From contig NZ_FSQW01000002.1 in NCBI RefSeq assembly GCF_900128895.1, positions 1,302,001-1,366,000 on the forward strand: a stretch of DNA of 64,000 bases, written 5' to 3'. The notes beneath the pieces were generated by a model. It did no database searches. It was not told where the DNA came from and saw only the letters and a list, made by a program, of their open reading frames with translations. Within the stretch, counting starts at the first letter, position 1. Each line of letters begins with the position of its first letter. The position numbers and the translations under genes are program-made. Below, piece by piece: positions 26,910-35,645 of the stretch. The stretch comes from Parasphingorhabdus marina DSM 22363 (GTDB lineage: Bacteria; Pseudomonadota; Alphaproteobacteria; Sphingomonadales; Sphingomonadaceae).

Positions 26910-27722
26910 ATGGAACGCGCTGAAAAAATTGGCCTGGGAGTGGCGGCCGGCGGGCATATCGCCCTGATCGGCGTGCTGTCATTCAGCTTGCTCGGTGGGC
27001 CGGACGACAGCTTCCGGACCAAGCCGATTGAGGTGATGATTGCCGATGAAGTCGGCCTGGAAAGTGCTGCTCCCGATCCCGCGAAGCTGCCGCCCGCAAC
27101 CAGCGTTGCCCCGGAACTGGGGCCGCCTGATCCAGCCGAGCTCACCGAACCGGACCCGGCAGAACTGACCGAATTGCCGGATGTCCGGCCCACGCCGCCG
27201 CGCGAGCAACCCGCCGCACGGCCCAGGCCCGAGCCGAAAGTCGCAGCCCGCGAAAAGCCCCGGACCAAGACACCGCCCAAGGCGAAACCCAAACCAGCCG
27301 ACAAGCCCAGAGGCTCGCGCCTTGGCAAGGATTTCCTGAAAGGCGTGACCGATACGGCCTCGACCAGCCGCAACCAGAATATCGCCGCGGAAAAGGCGTC
27401 GCCGGCGGCTGTGGCCAGTCTGCAAAGAGCCGTTCTGGCGCAGCTGAAACCGCATTGGCAGAGTCTGGCACCTACTGGAGCGGATGCAGAATTGCTGCGA
27501 ACCGTCGTGCGCTTTCAGCTGGATCGGCAGGGCAATGTTGTCGGTCGTCCGACGATTGTGAACACGTCCGGCAAAACGGCCTCCAATGCGCCGCAAGCTG
27601 CGCTGCACGGCGAACGCGCCGTCGCCGCTGTCAGACGGGCCGCACCATTTGACCTTCCGGAAAAATTCTACGATTCCTGGAAAGACTTGCAGGCCAATTT
27701 TGACAAACGTCTGGCGCTGTAG
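26910..27722 (+). CDS. tolA: TolA-like energy transducer
   Basis: A 270-residue protein with a single N-terminal membrane helix (about residues 8-28), a long Pro/Ala/Lys/Glu-rich periplasmic stretch (about 55-145, PDPAELTELPDVRPTP and KTPPKAKPKP type), and a C-terminal TonB/TolA fold (residues 160-270, with LKPHWQSLAP and YDSWKDLQANFD). It connects TolQR to TolB and Pal at the outer membrane. Position between tolR and tolB identifies it even though the middle is low-complexity. Confidence 0.9.
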   Translation: MERAEKIGLGVAAGGHIALIGVLSFSLLGGPDDSFRTKPIEVMIADEVGLESAAPDPAKLPPATSVAPELGPPDPAELTEPDPAELTELPDVRPTPPREQPAARPRPEPKVAAREKPRTKTPPKAKPKPADKPRGSRLGKDFLKGVTDTASTSRNQNIAAEKASPAAVASLQRAVLAQLKPHWQSLAPTGADAELLRTVVRFQLDRQGNVVGRPTIVNTSGKTASNAPQAALHGERAVAAVRRAAPFDLPEKFYDSWKDLQANFDKRLAL

Positions 27723-27754
27723 GACAGCTGATCAAGGATGAGGAAATCCAAGGC

Positions 27755-29101
27755 ATGACCAAAAGAAAAAGATTCCCTGCGGCCCGGCAAACCATTCTCG
27801 GCCTGATTGCACTCGCGGCTGGACTTTCTGTTCCTGTGCAGGCGCAGCTGACAGTTGATGTGACAGCGGAAGGGGACAATGAACTGATCATCGCTGTCCC
27901 TGCCCTGCCCACACCGCAGAACACCGAAACCCCGGCGGGGGGTACCGCCGATCTTGGTGGCAAGATCAGCGACGTGATTGTCAGCGACTTGCGTTCCAGT
28001 GGCCTGTTCGAGCCAAAGGGTCGCAATCAGGTCCGCGGCATCAGCTTCAACGAAGTGACCGCACCGCAATTTTCCTATTGGGGCAGCACCAGCGCGGCGG
28101 CGCTGATCCAGGGCTTTGTCCGCACCAATCCGGATGGCAAGCTGACAGTCGGTTGTTATCTGTACGACGTCGCGCTCGAAACCGAGCTGACGCGGCAGGG
28201 TTTCGTGGTGTCACCGCGCGACTGGCGGCGGGCCGCACATAAATGCGCCGATGCCATCTATTCCCGGCTCAGCGGAGAATCCCCGTTCTTCGACAGCCGC
28301 ATCGCCTATATCGCCGAAACCGGTCCCAAGGATAACCGGCGCAAGCGGCTGGCGATCATGGACAGCGACGGCGCCAATCACCGGTTCATAACCAATGGCC
28401 GCGCCACGGCGCTGACGCCCCGCTTTTCGCCGGATTACAAAAGCATCGTCTATCTCAGTTTTCTCGACGGCAATCCCCGGATCTATATCTATGACATCGG
28501 CACAGGCCGCCAGCGGCTGATTACGGAGAGCAGCAATCCGACCTTTGCACCGCGCTGGTCACCGGATGGCAAATGGATCCTCTATTCCATGGCAATTGCC
28601 GGAAATACCGACATCTACAAGGTCTCTTCGCAAGGAGGACAACCGCAACGGCTGACTTTCTCGCCGGGCATCGACATTGGCGGCAGCTTTTCTCCTGACG
28701 GCAGCCGGATCGTGTTCGAAAGCGACCGCTCGGGCAGCCAGCAGCTCTATGTCATGAGCAGCAACGGCGGCAATGAACGCCGGATCAGCTTTGGTGGCGG
28801 CCGCTATGCGACACCGGAATGGAGTCCCCGTGGCGACCTGATCGCCTTCACCAAGATTGCCGGTAATTTCCGGATTGGCGTCATGACGCCAGGCGGCGGC
28901 GGCGAGCGGTTGCTGACCAACAGCTGGCAGGACGAAGCCCCTACATGGGCACCCAATGGCCGGGTCATTCAGTATTTCCGCACGACCCGTGGCAATGGCC
29001 GGACCGGAATTTGGCAGGTCGATCTGACCGGGCGCAACGAGCGGCAATTGCCCACACCGGTCAACGGCTCCGACCCGTCCTGGGGACCATTGCTGCCATA
29101 A
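27755..29101 (+). CDS. tolB: Tol-Pal system protein TolB
   Basis: A 448-residue periplasmic protein: signal peptide to about residue 30 (cleaved at QAQ), N-terminal domain (DLGGKISDVIVSDLRSSG), and a six-bladed beta propeller of PD40 repeats with the recurrent motif FSPDG/WSPDG (for example RFSPDYKSIVYLSF, RWSPDGKWILYS, SFSPDGSRIVFES). TolB binds Pal and TolA. The ATG at 27755 has AGGAAATCCAAGG in front. Normal length. Confidence 0.95.
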   Translation: MTKRKRFPAARQTILGLIALAAGLSVPVQAQLTVDVTAEGDNELIIAVPALPTPQNTETPAGGTADLGGKISDVIVSDLRSSGLFEPKGRNQVRGISFNEVTAPQFSYWGSTSAAALIQGFVRTNPDGKLTVGCYLYDVALETELTRQGFVVSPRDWRRAAHKCADAIYSRLSGESPFFDSRIAYIAETGPKDNRRKRLAIMDSDGANHRFITNGRATALTPRFSPDYKSIVYLSFLDGNPRIYIYDIGTGRQRLITESSNPTFAPRWSPDGKWILYSMAIAGNTDIYKVSSQGGQPQRLTFSPGIDIGGSFSPDGSRIVFESDRSGSQQLYVMSSNGGNERRISFGGGRYATPEWSPRGDLIAFTKIAGNFRIGVMTPGGGGERLLTNSWQDEAPTWAPNGRVIQYFRTTRGNGRTGIWQVDLTGRNERQLPTPVNGSDPSWGPLLP

Positions 29102-29189
29102 TAGCGGGAGACCGTGTAACTAATGTGGGACAAGTCCCTGAAAACAGGTTATAAGTAGACCAAGGGCAATTTTGACTAGGAGTGCCGAT

Positions 29190-29699
29190 ATGTGGAAATA
29201 CGCTACCCCCCTCGTGATTACCTCCAGCCTGGTTCTGGCCGGTTGCGGACAGAAACCGCCCGAAGAACTGCCACCGGCACCGGTGGGCACCGCACCTGAG
29301 GCTCCTCCACCCGCACCTGCTGGCCCCGGCTATGCGCCCGGCTCACAGGGTGATTTCCTCGCCAATACCATGTCCGACCGGATTCTGTTTGATACCGACC
29401 GCTTCAATGTGGATTCCCAGGATCAGGTGATATTGCAAAGCCAGGCCCAGTGGCTGGCACAGCATCCCAATGCCCGGATCACGATTGAAGGCCATGCCGA
29501 CGAGCGCGGGACACGCGATTACAACCTGGCGCTGGGAGAGCGCCGGGCCAATGCCGCGAAAAATTATCTCGCGTCGCTGGGTGTCAGCCCATCCCGCATG
29601 ACCACGGTCAGCTATGGCAAGGAGCGCCCCGAAGCACTCGGATCGAATGAAGCGGCCTGGGCCCAGAATCGCCGCGCCGTCAGCGTGGTTGTCCGCTAG
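29190..29699 (+). CDS. pal: peptidoglycan-associated lipoprotein Pal
   Basis: A 169-residue outer-membrane lipoprotein: [19 protein letters not shown] with lipobox LAGC, a proline-rich linker, then the OmpA-like peptidoglycan-binding domain from about residue 60 ([49 protein letters not shown]). It anchors the outer membrane to the wall and is the last gene of the tol cluster. ATG at 29190 is behind TAGGAG; an upstream ATG at 29172 would spoil the signal. A strong terminator follows 26 bases after the stop. Confidence 0.96.
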   Translation: MWKYATPLVITSSLVLAGCGQKPPEELPPAPVGTAPEAPPPAPAGPGYAPGSQGDFLANTMSDRILFDTDRFNVDSQDQVILQSQAQWLAQHPNARITIEGHADERGTRDYNLALGERRANAAKNYLASLGVSPSRMTTVSYGKERPEALGSNEAAWAQNRRAVSVVVR

Positions 29700-29724
29700 C
29701 CGGTCCTCGCCGCAAACAGAAATC

Positions 29725-29762
29725 AAAAAGGGCCGCTACCCATTGGGATAGCGGCCCTTTTT
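29725..29762 (+). terminator. intrinsic terminator of the tol-pal operon
   Basis: Arms AAAAAGGGCCGCTA / TAGCGGCCCTTTTT with a short loop, then T-rich sequence. It is T-rich on both sides, so it can also serve the convergent gene at 29800-30096. Confidence 0.92.
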
Positions 29763-29799
29763 ATATCCGCCCGGTTGGACGGATAACTCAAACGGTTTT

Positions 29800-30096
29800 T
29801 TATTTCTTGGTGCCGGTCATCGCCATTTCACCAAAAGCACCGGCATTCACCGAACCGGTCAGAACACCGTCTTCGATCGTGGCCTTGCCTTCCAGCTTCA
29901 TCGGCATCGGCACGGTCATATTCATGACCCAGGTCAGCTCATTGCCGTTGATCTTGCCTTCTTCCAGCTCCATCGAACCCATCGAACCTTCATTGGTACC
30001 GGTAAAGGTATCGCCATCGGTTGTAATCGTTACCACCGACGCCTGGTCACCCATGGGGGATTTGGTGATGCAATCATATGAACCATCAATCGACAT
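29800..30096 (-). CDS. small beta-rich hypothetical protein
   Basis: A 98-residue cytoplasmic-looking protein without signal peptide, starting MSIDGSYDCITKSPMGDQ. It consists of regular short strands separated by Gly/Asp/Thr turns (VVTITTDGDTFTGTNEG, LEEGKINGNELTWVM, GVLTGSVNAGAFGEM), the pattern of a small beta barrel. The ATG is preceded by AAGGAG. Related small proteins are, as far as I recall, common in sphingomonads but without assigned role. It converges with pal across the terminator and may share a transcript with no neighbour. Confidence 0.65.
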   Translation of the reverse strand: MSIDGSYDCITKSPMGDQASVVTITTDGDTFTGTNEGSMGSMELEEGKINGNELTWVMNMTVPMPMKLEGKATIEDGVLTGSVNAGAFGEMAMTGTKK

Positions 30097-30134
30097 AATA
30101 TTCTCCTTTTAAATTCATAGCCCTGAGCCGGCGA

Positions 30135-33059
30135 TCAATCTCCTGCGACTGCCGAATCATCTGAACTGTCCGCCTTACTAACATCCGTGTCACTAGCTTC
30201 ATAGCCACGATATTCGATCGGCATGTTCAGCGCCTCCAGCTGCGATTTGATCTTGTCCGCATCGCCGACAATCACCCAGGTGAACTTGTCCGGATCGATA
30301 GCGTCAGCCATAGCCTGGTTGAGATCATCAGCGGTCAGCGCCTTGTAGCGGTCCGCAACGGTTTCAGCATAGTTGAGCGGGCGCTGGAACAGCACGTCAT
30401 TCTGGATCTGGCCCAATACCCGGGTCGACCGTTCGAACTGGCCGGGTAACTGGCGGACATTGCCATTGACCGTGCGTTCCAGCTCGGCCGGGGTCACGCC
30501 ATTTTCGCCCAGAAAACCCTTCACCTGTTCCATCATCGCGGCAACAGCCGGGCCGGTCTGGTTGGTCTGGACCGGGGCCCGCATGATATAGGGAACACGG
30601 CCCTCGCCGCGCAACACGGTGTTGCGGGTGCCATAACTCCAGCCCTTGGTTTCGCGCAGGTCCATGTTGATCCGCGACAGGAAATTGCCGCCCAGGATCT
30701 CGTTGGCAGCATTCAGCTTCAGCAGATCATCCGTTCCATTGGCGGGTGTCACCTGCCCTGCCAGAATTACCGATTGCGGAGAATTGGCCCGGTGAATCAC
30801 GACAATCCGGCCCTGCTGATCCGGAATCGGCGCATCGAAATTCTTGGTCGGTGCGGCCGAAGGTGCCTGCCAGGTGCCAAACCGGGCTTCCAGCTTTTCC
30901 ACCAGCGCGGCGCGGTCGATATCGCCCACGGCGAAGATCTCGGCATTGCCGGCATGCATCCAGCTGGAATGAAAGTTCACCAGATCTTCACGCGTGATCG
31001 ATGCCACCGACTCTTTCGTGCCATTGCCCGACAGTCCGCGGCCATAGGGATGGTTCTCACCGAAGATCAGCGGTGGCAGGCTGTTCGTCGCGATACTGCG
31101 CGGATTGCTTTCCTCGCGATCGATGGCGGTCAGTTGCTGTACCCGGATCCGTTCGATCTCATCGGAATTGAAGGCCGGGTTTTTGACGATGTCCGCGAGC
31201 AGATCCAGCGACGCATCCAGATTGGGATTGACCGCGCTCAGACTGACACGGGTCCGGTCCCGGCCCCCGCCGACACTGATGCTCGCTCCCAGCCGTTCCT
31301 GCTGTTCGGCAATCTGGACGGAATTCAGACTGGTTGTGCCTTCTTCCATCATCGCCGAAACAAAATTCTGCAGACCGACTTTCGTTTTCGGGTCCGCAGT
31401 GGATCCCGCGTTGAACGAGATCGAAACCCGGGTCATCGGGACCGCATCGCGTTTCGCGAAATAGAGCTTGATCCCGTTGGACAGGGTCGTTTCCTCGACA
31501 TCGGGAAAGTCCACATTGGGCACTTCACCAACGTCCGGCAGCCGGGATCGATCCGGAGCAGACAGCGCATCTGGCTGATCGCCCTGCATGAAAAAGGCGG
31601 GTGCTGTCAGTGTGCCGGTACGGCCGCCTTCGCCTGAAGCCACTTCATCATAGGCTTCCCGCTCACCAGGTACCACGCGAATGCCAACCACGGGCCGGGT
31701 CAGCCATTTCTGCATGGCCTTCGTCACCGCCTCAGGCGTGGCAGATGCCAGCCGAGACAGCTCTTTCTTGTAGTGCCCGGGATCGTCGGAATAGAGTTCA
31801 CCCTCGGCCAGAGCCACCGCCTTGCCGGAGAAACCGCCCACCTGTTCCAGACCGGCAATACGCGCGGCCGCATCGCGGGTCGCGACGCGCTGCACTTCAT
31901 CGACCGTCGGTCCGGTCTGAATGAAGTCCGCGATAATCTCGTCCAGTCGCTTGGCGACGGCATCGGCATCTTCGCCCGGCTTCACGTCAGCCTGGATATT
32001 GACAAGACTGCCGTGGACGAAGGGGATGACATAAGCGGATACCGCCACCGCATTCTTCTCCTGACGCACCATGATATTGTCGAGGCGTGAACTGGCAAGA
32101 CCACCGAGAACGGTCATCCCGACATCCAGCGGCGTGTAATCGGGATCATTGAGACCCGGCACGATCCAGTTGCGGTAAATCCGCGTCGTTGCGACCTTGT
32201 CCTTCATCACGTCATAGACCGGCGCATCCAGCGTCGGCAGTTCGGGGGAGAGTTGCGGAATTGGCTTGCCACGGGGGATGGCGCCAAACCATTTCTCGAC
32301 CAGCGGCTGCGCTGCGGCCGCATCAATATCTCCGGCCAGCACCAATATGGCGTTATTCGGACCATAATGATCGGTGAACCAGGTCTTCATGTCCTCGAGC
32401 GAAGCCGCCTCGAGATCTTCCAGCGATCCGATCGTGCTGTGGCCGTATGGATGCGGATCGGGAAACAGCAATTCGGTCTGGCGATAGCTGACCAGTCCAT
32501 AGGGCCGGTTGTCACCCTGTCGCTTTTCGTTGGAGACCACACCAATCTGGTTGTCCAGTTTTTCCTGGGTCACGGCACCGAGCAGATAGCCCATGCGGTC
32601 GCTTTCCAGAAACAGGGCGACTTCCAGCGCAGATTTCGGAACAGTCTGAAAATAATTGGTCCGGTCCAGCCAGGTCGTGCCGTTCAGGTCTGTCGCTCCA
32701 ATCTGGCGCAGCGGTTCAAAGAAATCCCCCGGAGCATTTTCCGAACCATTGAACATGATATGCTCGAACAGATGGGCATATCCGGTTTTGCCTTTCGGCT
32801 CATGTTTGGATCCCACGCCATACCAGATTGAAACCGCGACGATCGGTGCCTTGCGGTCGGTGTGCACCAGCACCTTCAATCCATTGTCGAGCGTGAACTC
32901 TTCATAGGGAATGTTGACCGCGTCGACGAGCTCGCTGACGGGGGCTGGTTTCGGAGATGCGTGTTTGTCGGCAAAGGCCGGTGCAGATACGGTCAGTGCG
33001 GTCGCAGCAAGGGCCGCACCCAGGGACCGTGAAACAGAAAAGCCGGAAAAGCGTGACAT
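30135..33059 (-). CDS. exported M16 family zinc metalloprotease (two-module)
   Basis: A 974-residue protein with signal peptide (ending APAFA, residue 30). The active module holds the inverted zinc motif H96-x-x-E99-H100 in YAHLFEHIMFNG, with the downstream Glu in the same domain. A second M16 module starts about residue 520 (LPDVGEVPNVDFPDVEETT) and lacks the motif, as in the typical active-inactive pair of periplasmic two-module M16 proteases. These enzymes degrade small peptides inside a clam-shell. The final residues (DTDVSKADSSDDSAVAGD) form an acidic tail. It stands alone on the minus strand. Confidence 0.9.
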   Translation of the reverse strand: MSRFSGFSVSRSLGAALAATALTVSAPAFADKHASPKPAPVSELVDAVNIPYEEFTLDNGLKVLVHTDRKAPIVAVSIWYGVGSKHEPKGKTGYAHLFEHIMFNGSENAPGDFFEPLRQIGATDLNGTTWLDRTNYFQTVPKSALEVALFLESDRMGYLLGAVTQEKLDNQIGVVSNEKRQGDNRPYGLVSYRQTELLFPDPHPYGHSTIGSLEDLEAASLEDMKTWFTDHYGPNNAILVLAGDIDAAAAQPLVEKWFGAIPRGKPIPQLSPELPTLDAPVYDVMKDKVATTRIYRNWIVPGLNDPDYTPLDVGMTVLGGLASSRLDNIMVRQEKNAVAVSAYVIPFVHGSLVNIQADVKPGEDADAVAKRLDEIIADFIQTGPTVDEVQRVATRDAAARIAGLEQVGGFSGKAVALAEGELYSDDPGHYKKELSRLASATPEAVTKAMQKWLTRPVVGIRVVPGEREAYDEVASGEGGRTGTLTAPAFFMQGDQPDALSAPDRSRLPDVGEVPNVDFPDVEETTLSNGIKLYFAKRDAVPMTRVSISFNAGSTADPKTKVGLQNFVSAMMEEGTTSLNSVQIAEQQERLGASISVGGGRDRTRVSLSAVNPNLDASLDLLADIVKNPAFNSDEIERIRVQQLTAIDREESNPRSIATNSLPPLIFGENHPYGRGLSGNGTKESVASITREDLVNFHSSWMHAGNAEIFAVGDIDRAALVEKLEARFGTWQAPSAAPTKNFDAPIPDQQGRIVVIHRANSPQSVILAGQVTPANGTDDLLKLNAANEILGGNFLSRINMDLRETKGWSYGTRNTVLRGEGRVPYIMRAPVQTNQTGPAVAAMMEQVKGFLGENGVTPAELERTVNGNVRQLPGQFERSTRVLGQIQNDVLFQRPLNYAETVADRYKALTADDLNQAMADAIDPDKFTWVIVGDADKIKSQLEALNMPIEYRGYEASDTDVSKADSSDDSAVAGD

Positions 33060-33189
33060 GGGAATCGTCCTCTCGATAGGGGTCTTGTTATGTGCTTACT
33101 ATGGCCATGCGCGCGAAAGGCGCAAGGCCGGATTGGGTCTTCGACCAACCGTCAACAAGGGTCGACAAACGACATGAAGAAGGAACGCG

Positions 33190-33816
33190 CTATTTGCTCT
33201 TCCAGCCCCAGAACAGATGGCAGGGCAGGATATTCCAGAGCGAGTATCCATTGTCGATCTGATCGAAATGCGGCGCCATGTAATCGCGCGCCTTTTTGAC
33301 AAATTGATAGACCAGAAACGCGCCGCCGGGGCGGATAACGTCATAGGTCTCTTTCGCGATTTTCGGCCCCAGCTGATCTGGCAGTGTGGAAAAGGGGAGT
33401 CCGGACAGGACATAGTCCGCTTTTTCGTGACCCAGATCGCGGATGATCTGCTGCACGTCGGCAGCGGAACCGTGAACGGCGTAAAACCGGCTGTCACCAA
33501 TGGTCTTGCGCAGATAATCGATAAAATCCGGATTGAGGTCGATGACAACCAGCGTCGCGTCGGGCTTCATGCGTTCCAGAACCGGGCGACAGAATGTTCC
33601 AACCCCCGGCCCGTATTCGACAAACAGATCGCATTTGTCCCAGTGAACCGGCTCCAGCATCTTTGTAACCGTGGCCGCCGAGGAGGGGATGATCGAACCG
33701 ACCATGACCGGATGCTTCAGGAAGCCTTTGAAAAATACCCCCCATGCGCCAAACAGTCTCTGCAATCTTTGCCGGACCCGGCTGACAAATGGTGTCTTGG
33801 CTATGCTGTTGTTCAA
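33190..33816 (-). CDS. phospholipid N-methyltransferase-like class I methyltransferase
   Basis: A 208-residue protein with SAM-binding motif LFVEYGPGVGTFCRPVLE near residue 64 and the segment DYVLSGLPFSTLPD near 135, which is the conserved post-II region of the small PmtA-type methyltransferases. It may methylate phosphatidylethanolamine or a similar lipid at the membrane; no membrane helix is predicted. Start is TTG at 33816 with GGAGG five bases ahead, which decides it. It is divergent from the monooxygenase/MFS pair; a phased repeat lies between them. Confidence 0.75.
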   Translation of the reverse strand: MNNSIAKTPFVSRVRQRLQRLFGAWGVFFKGFLKHPVMVGSIIPSSAATVTKMLEPVHWDKCDLFVEYGPGVGTFCRPVLERMKPDATLVVIDLNPDFIDYLRKTIGDSRFYAVHGSAADVQQIIRDLGHEKADYVLSGLPFSTLPDQLGPKIAKETYDVIRPGGAFLVYQFVKKARDYMAPHFDQIDNGYSLWNILPCHLFWGWKSK

Positions 33817-33861
33817 TTCGTTCCTCCGGTTTCCGGTGTCCTGTTAGAGTATCACAGCGTC

Positions 33862-33891
33862 ATGTTCAAACATGTTCGCACTTGTTCGCGA
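33862..33891. promoter_or_regulatory. three tandem 10-bp TGTTC repeats between divergent genes
   Basis: ATGTTCAAAC, ATGTTCGCAC and TTGTTCGCGA follow each other without gap, 25 bases before the monooxygenase start and 46 bases from the methyltransferase start. A 10-bp period places each copy on the same face of the helix. The first copy also forms the palindrome CATGTTCAAACATG. The binding protein is unknown; the spacing does not match LexA. Confidence 0.45.
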
Positions 33892-33915
33892 CCAGCGGTG
33901 GCGTTATTCGGCGCC

Positions 33916-34236
33916 ATGACCGTTTTTACCAAAGGAACCATCGCTGTCATTTTCTGTGCGCGGCGCACGGATGCGGACGATAGCGGTTACGCAGACGCTG
34001 CTGACAGGATGGAGAAACTGGCCGCCTTGCAGTCCGGATATCGCGGTATCGATCACGCAAGAAATGCCGACGGGTCGGGAATCACGATCAGCTATTGGGC
34101 AACGGATGATGATGCCAAAGCCTGGCGCGACAACCCCGAACATGCCGCTATCCGCGAAACCGGACGGGGCAAATGGTACAGCAGCTACAGTCTGCATGTG
34201 GCCAGAGTGGAACGTAGCTATGATTGGGAAAAATAG
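33916..34236 (+). CDS. antibiotic biosynthesis monooxygenase (ABM) family protein
   Basis: A 106-residue ferredoxin-like ABM-fold protein: MTVFTKGTIAVIFCARRTD at the start, the central AADRMEKLAALQSGYRGIDHAR and ITISYWATDDDAKAWRDNPEH. Such proteins are heme-degrading, cofactor-free quinone-forming or unknown enzymes; no heme ligand is evident. The ATG at 33916 begins the conserved fold. The MFS gene starts 17 bases after its stop, so the two are probably one transcript. Confidence 0.78.
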   Translation: MTVFTKGTIAVIFCARRTDADDSGYADAADRMEKLAALQSGYRGIDHARNADGSGITISYWATDDDAKAWRDNPEHAAIRETGRGKWYSSYSLHVARVERSYDWEK

Positions 34237-34253
34237 CATGCCATAGGACGGCC

Positions 34254-35624
34254 ATGGCCGATTCTCCCGATCCCTCCCTGGCAACACCGGCGCGTCGCAC
34301 CATCGACAATACGCGAATGGCCGTGCTGTTTTCGGTGATGCTGGTGACCGCGTCCGGGAATACGGCCATGCAGTCGGTCCTGCCAACGATCGGGACCCAG
34401 TTGCACATTCCCGATTTCTGGGTCAGCGCCGCGTTCAGCTGGTCGGCGCTATTGTGGGTCTATACCGCCCCCAAATGGGCGAGAATGTCCGACCATCGCG
34501 GGCGAAAGGCGCTGATGCGTCTGGGCATGATCGGCTTTACCGCTTCCTTTGCCCTGGCCGGACTCGCGCTGTTTCTGGGCCTTCTGGGATGGTATAGCGC
34601 GCTGTGGACGTTCATTTTGTTTGCCGCCTTCCGCAGCCTTTATGGCGGTCTCGGTTCAGCGGCCCCGCCCGCGGTTCAGGCCTATGTCGCGGCCCGTACG
34701 GCGCGTGCGGACCGGACCAAGGCCCTGTCGCTGATATCTTCTTCCTTTGGTCTCGGCACGATTGTCGGCCCGGCAATCGCACCAATCCTGATCCTGCCTT
34801 TCTTTGGTCTGTCCAGTCCGATGTTCGCCTTTGCCGCCATCGGTATCGTCGTGATGATCGCGCTGGCGCTGAAGCTGCCCAATGACAATCCCGGATTTGA
34901 AGCAAGGGGCGTGATCACCTCCGAGCCCTACAGTTCGGCGCCATCTTCCGGCAGTCTCAAGGACAGTGACGGCGACGAGGAACAGCATGCCGTACCCGGC
35001 GCTGCCCGGGAAGGTCGGGAATTGCCGCCGCGCATGAAATGGAGCGATGAGCGGATCAAGCCGTGGCTGATTACCGGCATTCTCGGCGGCAATGCCCATG
35101 CCATTGTACTTGGCGTCATCGGGTTTCTGGTGCTCGACCGGCTCGGTCTGCGCAATGATCCCGCCACGGGGATCGAGATGACCGGCATCGTGCTGATGTC
35201 CGGCGCCGCGGCGACCCTGCTCGCGCAATGGGGTCTGATTCCATTGCTGCAGATGGGCCCGCGGTCCTCGGTATTGTGGGGCATGCTGATGGCCGCGCTC
35301 GGCTGTTTCATCATTGGCCTGTCCGACGATCTGTATGGAATCATCCTCGGCTTTGCGATTGGATCACTGGGCTTTGGCCTGTTCCGCCCCGGTTTCACCG
35401 CCGGTGCCTCACTGGCCGTGAAGAGATCGGAACAAAATGGCGTGGCCGGCATTGTCGCGTCGGTCAACGGTGTGGCGTTTATCGCCTCGCCCGCACTGGG
35501 GGTCCTGCTCTACACCTATGGCGGTGCCCTGCCCTTCTGGCTCGCGCTTACCATGTGCGTGTTCATCTTTGGCTGGGGATACAAGACGCTGCGCCTCGAT
35601 GACACGTCGCTGCAATCCCGCTAA
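34254..35624 (+). CDS. MFS transporter
   Basis: A 456-residue major facilitator with about 12 membrane helices. The first loop carries the motif-A type sequence RMSDHRGRKALMRLG; the central cytoplasmic loop (about residues 217-260, KDSDGDEEQHAVPGAAREGR) is long and charged. The fold suggests a drug/proton antiporter of the DHA type. Start: ATG at 34254 (MADSPDP) preceded by TAGGAC; an upstream ATG at 34224 is within the previous gene. It follows the ABM protein, which hints at handling a quinone-like or hydrophobic compound. Substrate unknown. Confidence 0.85.
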   Translation: MADSPDPSLATPARRTIDNTRMAVLFSVMLVTASGNTAMQSVLPTIGTQLHIPDFWVSAAFSWSALLWVYTAPKWARMSDHRGRKALMRLGMIGFTASFALAGLALFLGLLGWYSALWTFILFAAFRSLYGGLGSAAPPAVQAYVAARTARADRTKALSLISSSFGLGTIVGPAIAPILILPFFGLSSPMFAFAAIGIVVMIALALKLPNDNPGFEARGVITSEPYSSAPSSGSLKDSDGDEEQHAVPGAAREGRELPPRMKWSDERIKPWLITGILGGNAHAIVLGVIGFLVLDRLGLRNDPATGIEMTGIVLMSGAAATLLAQWGLIPLLQMGPRSSVLWGMLMAALGCFIIGLSDDLYGIILGFAIGSLGFGLFRPGFTAGASLAVKRSEQNGVAGIVASVNGVAFIASPALGVLLYTYGGALPFWLALTMCVFIFGWGYKTLRLDDTSLQSR

Positions 35625-35645
35625 TACTCTTTTTGCCCCCGCGCC

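Noticed and set aside
33864-33887. LexA boxes made from the GTTC repeats
   Set aside because: Spacing is six bases instead of seven between GTTC copies.
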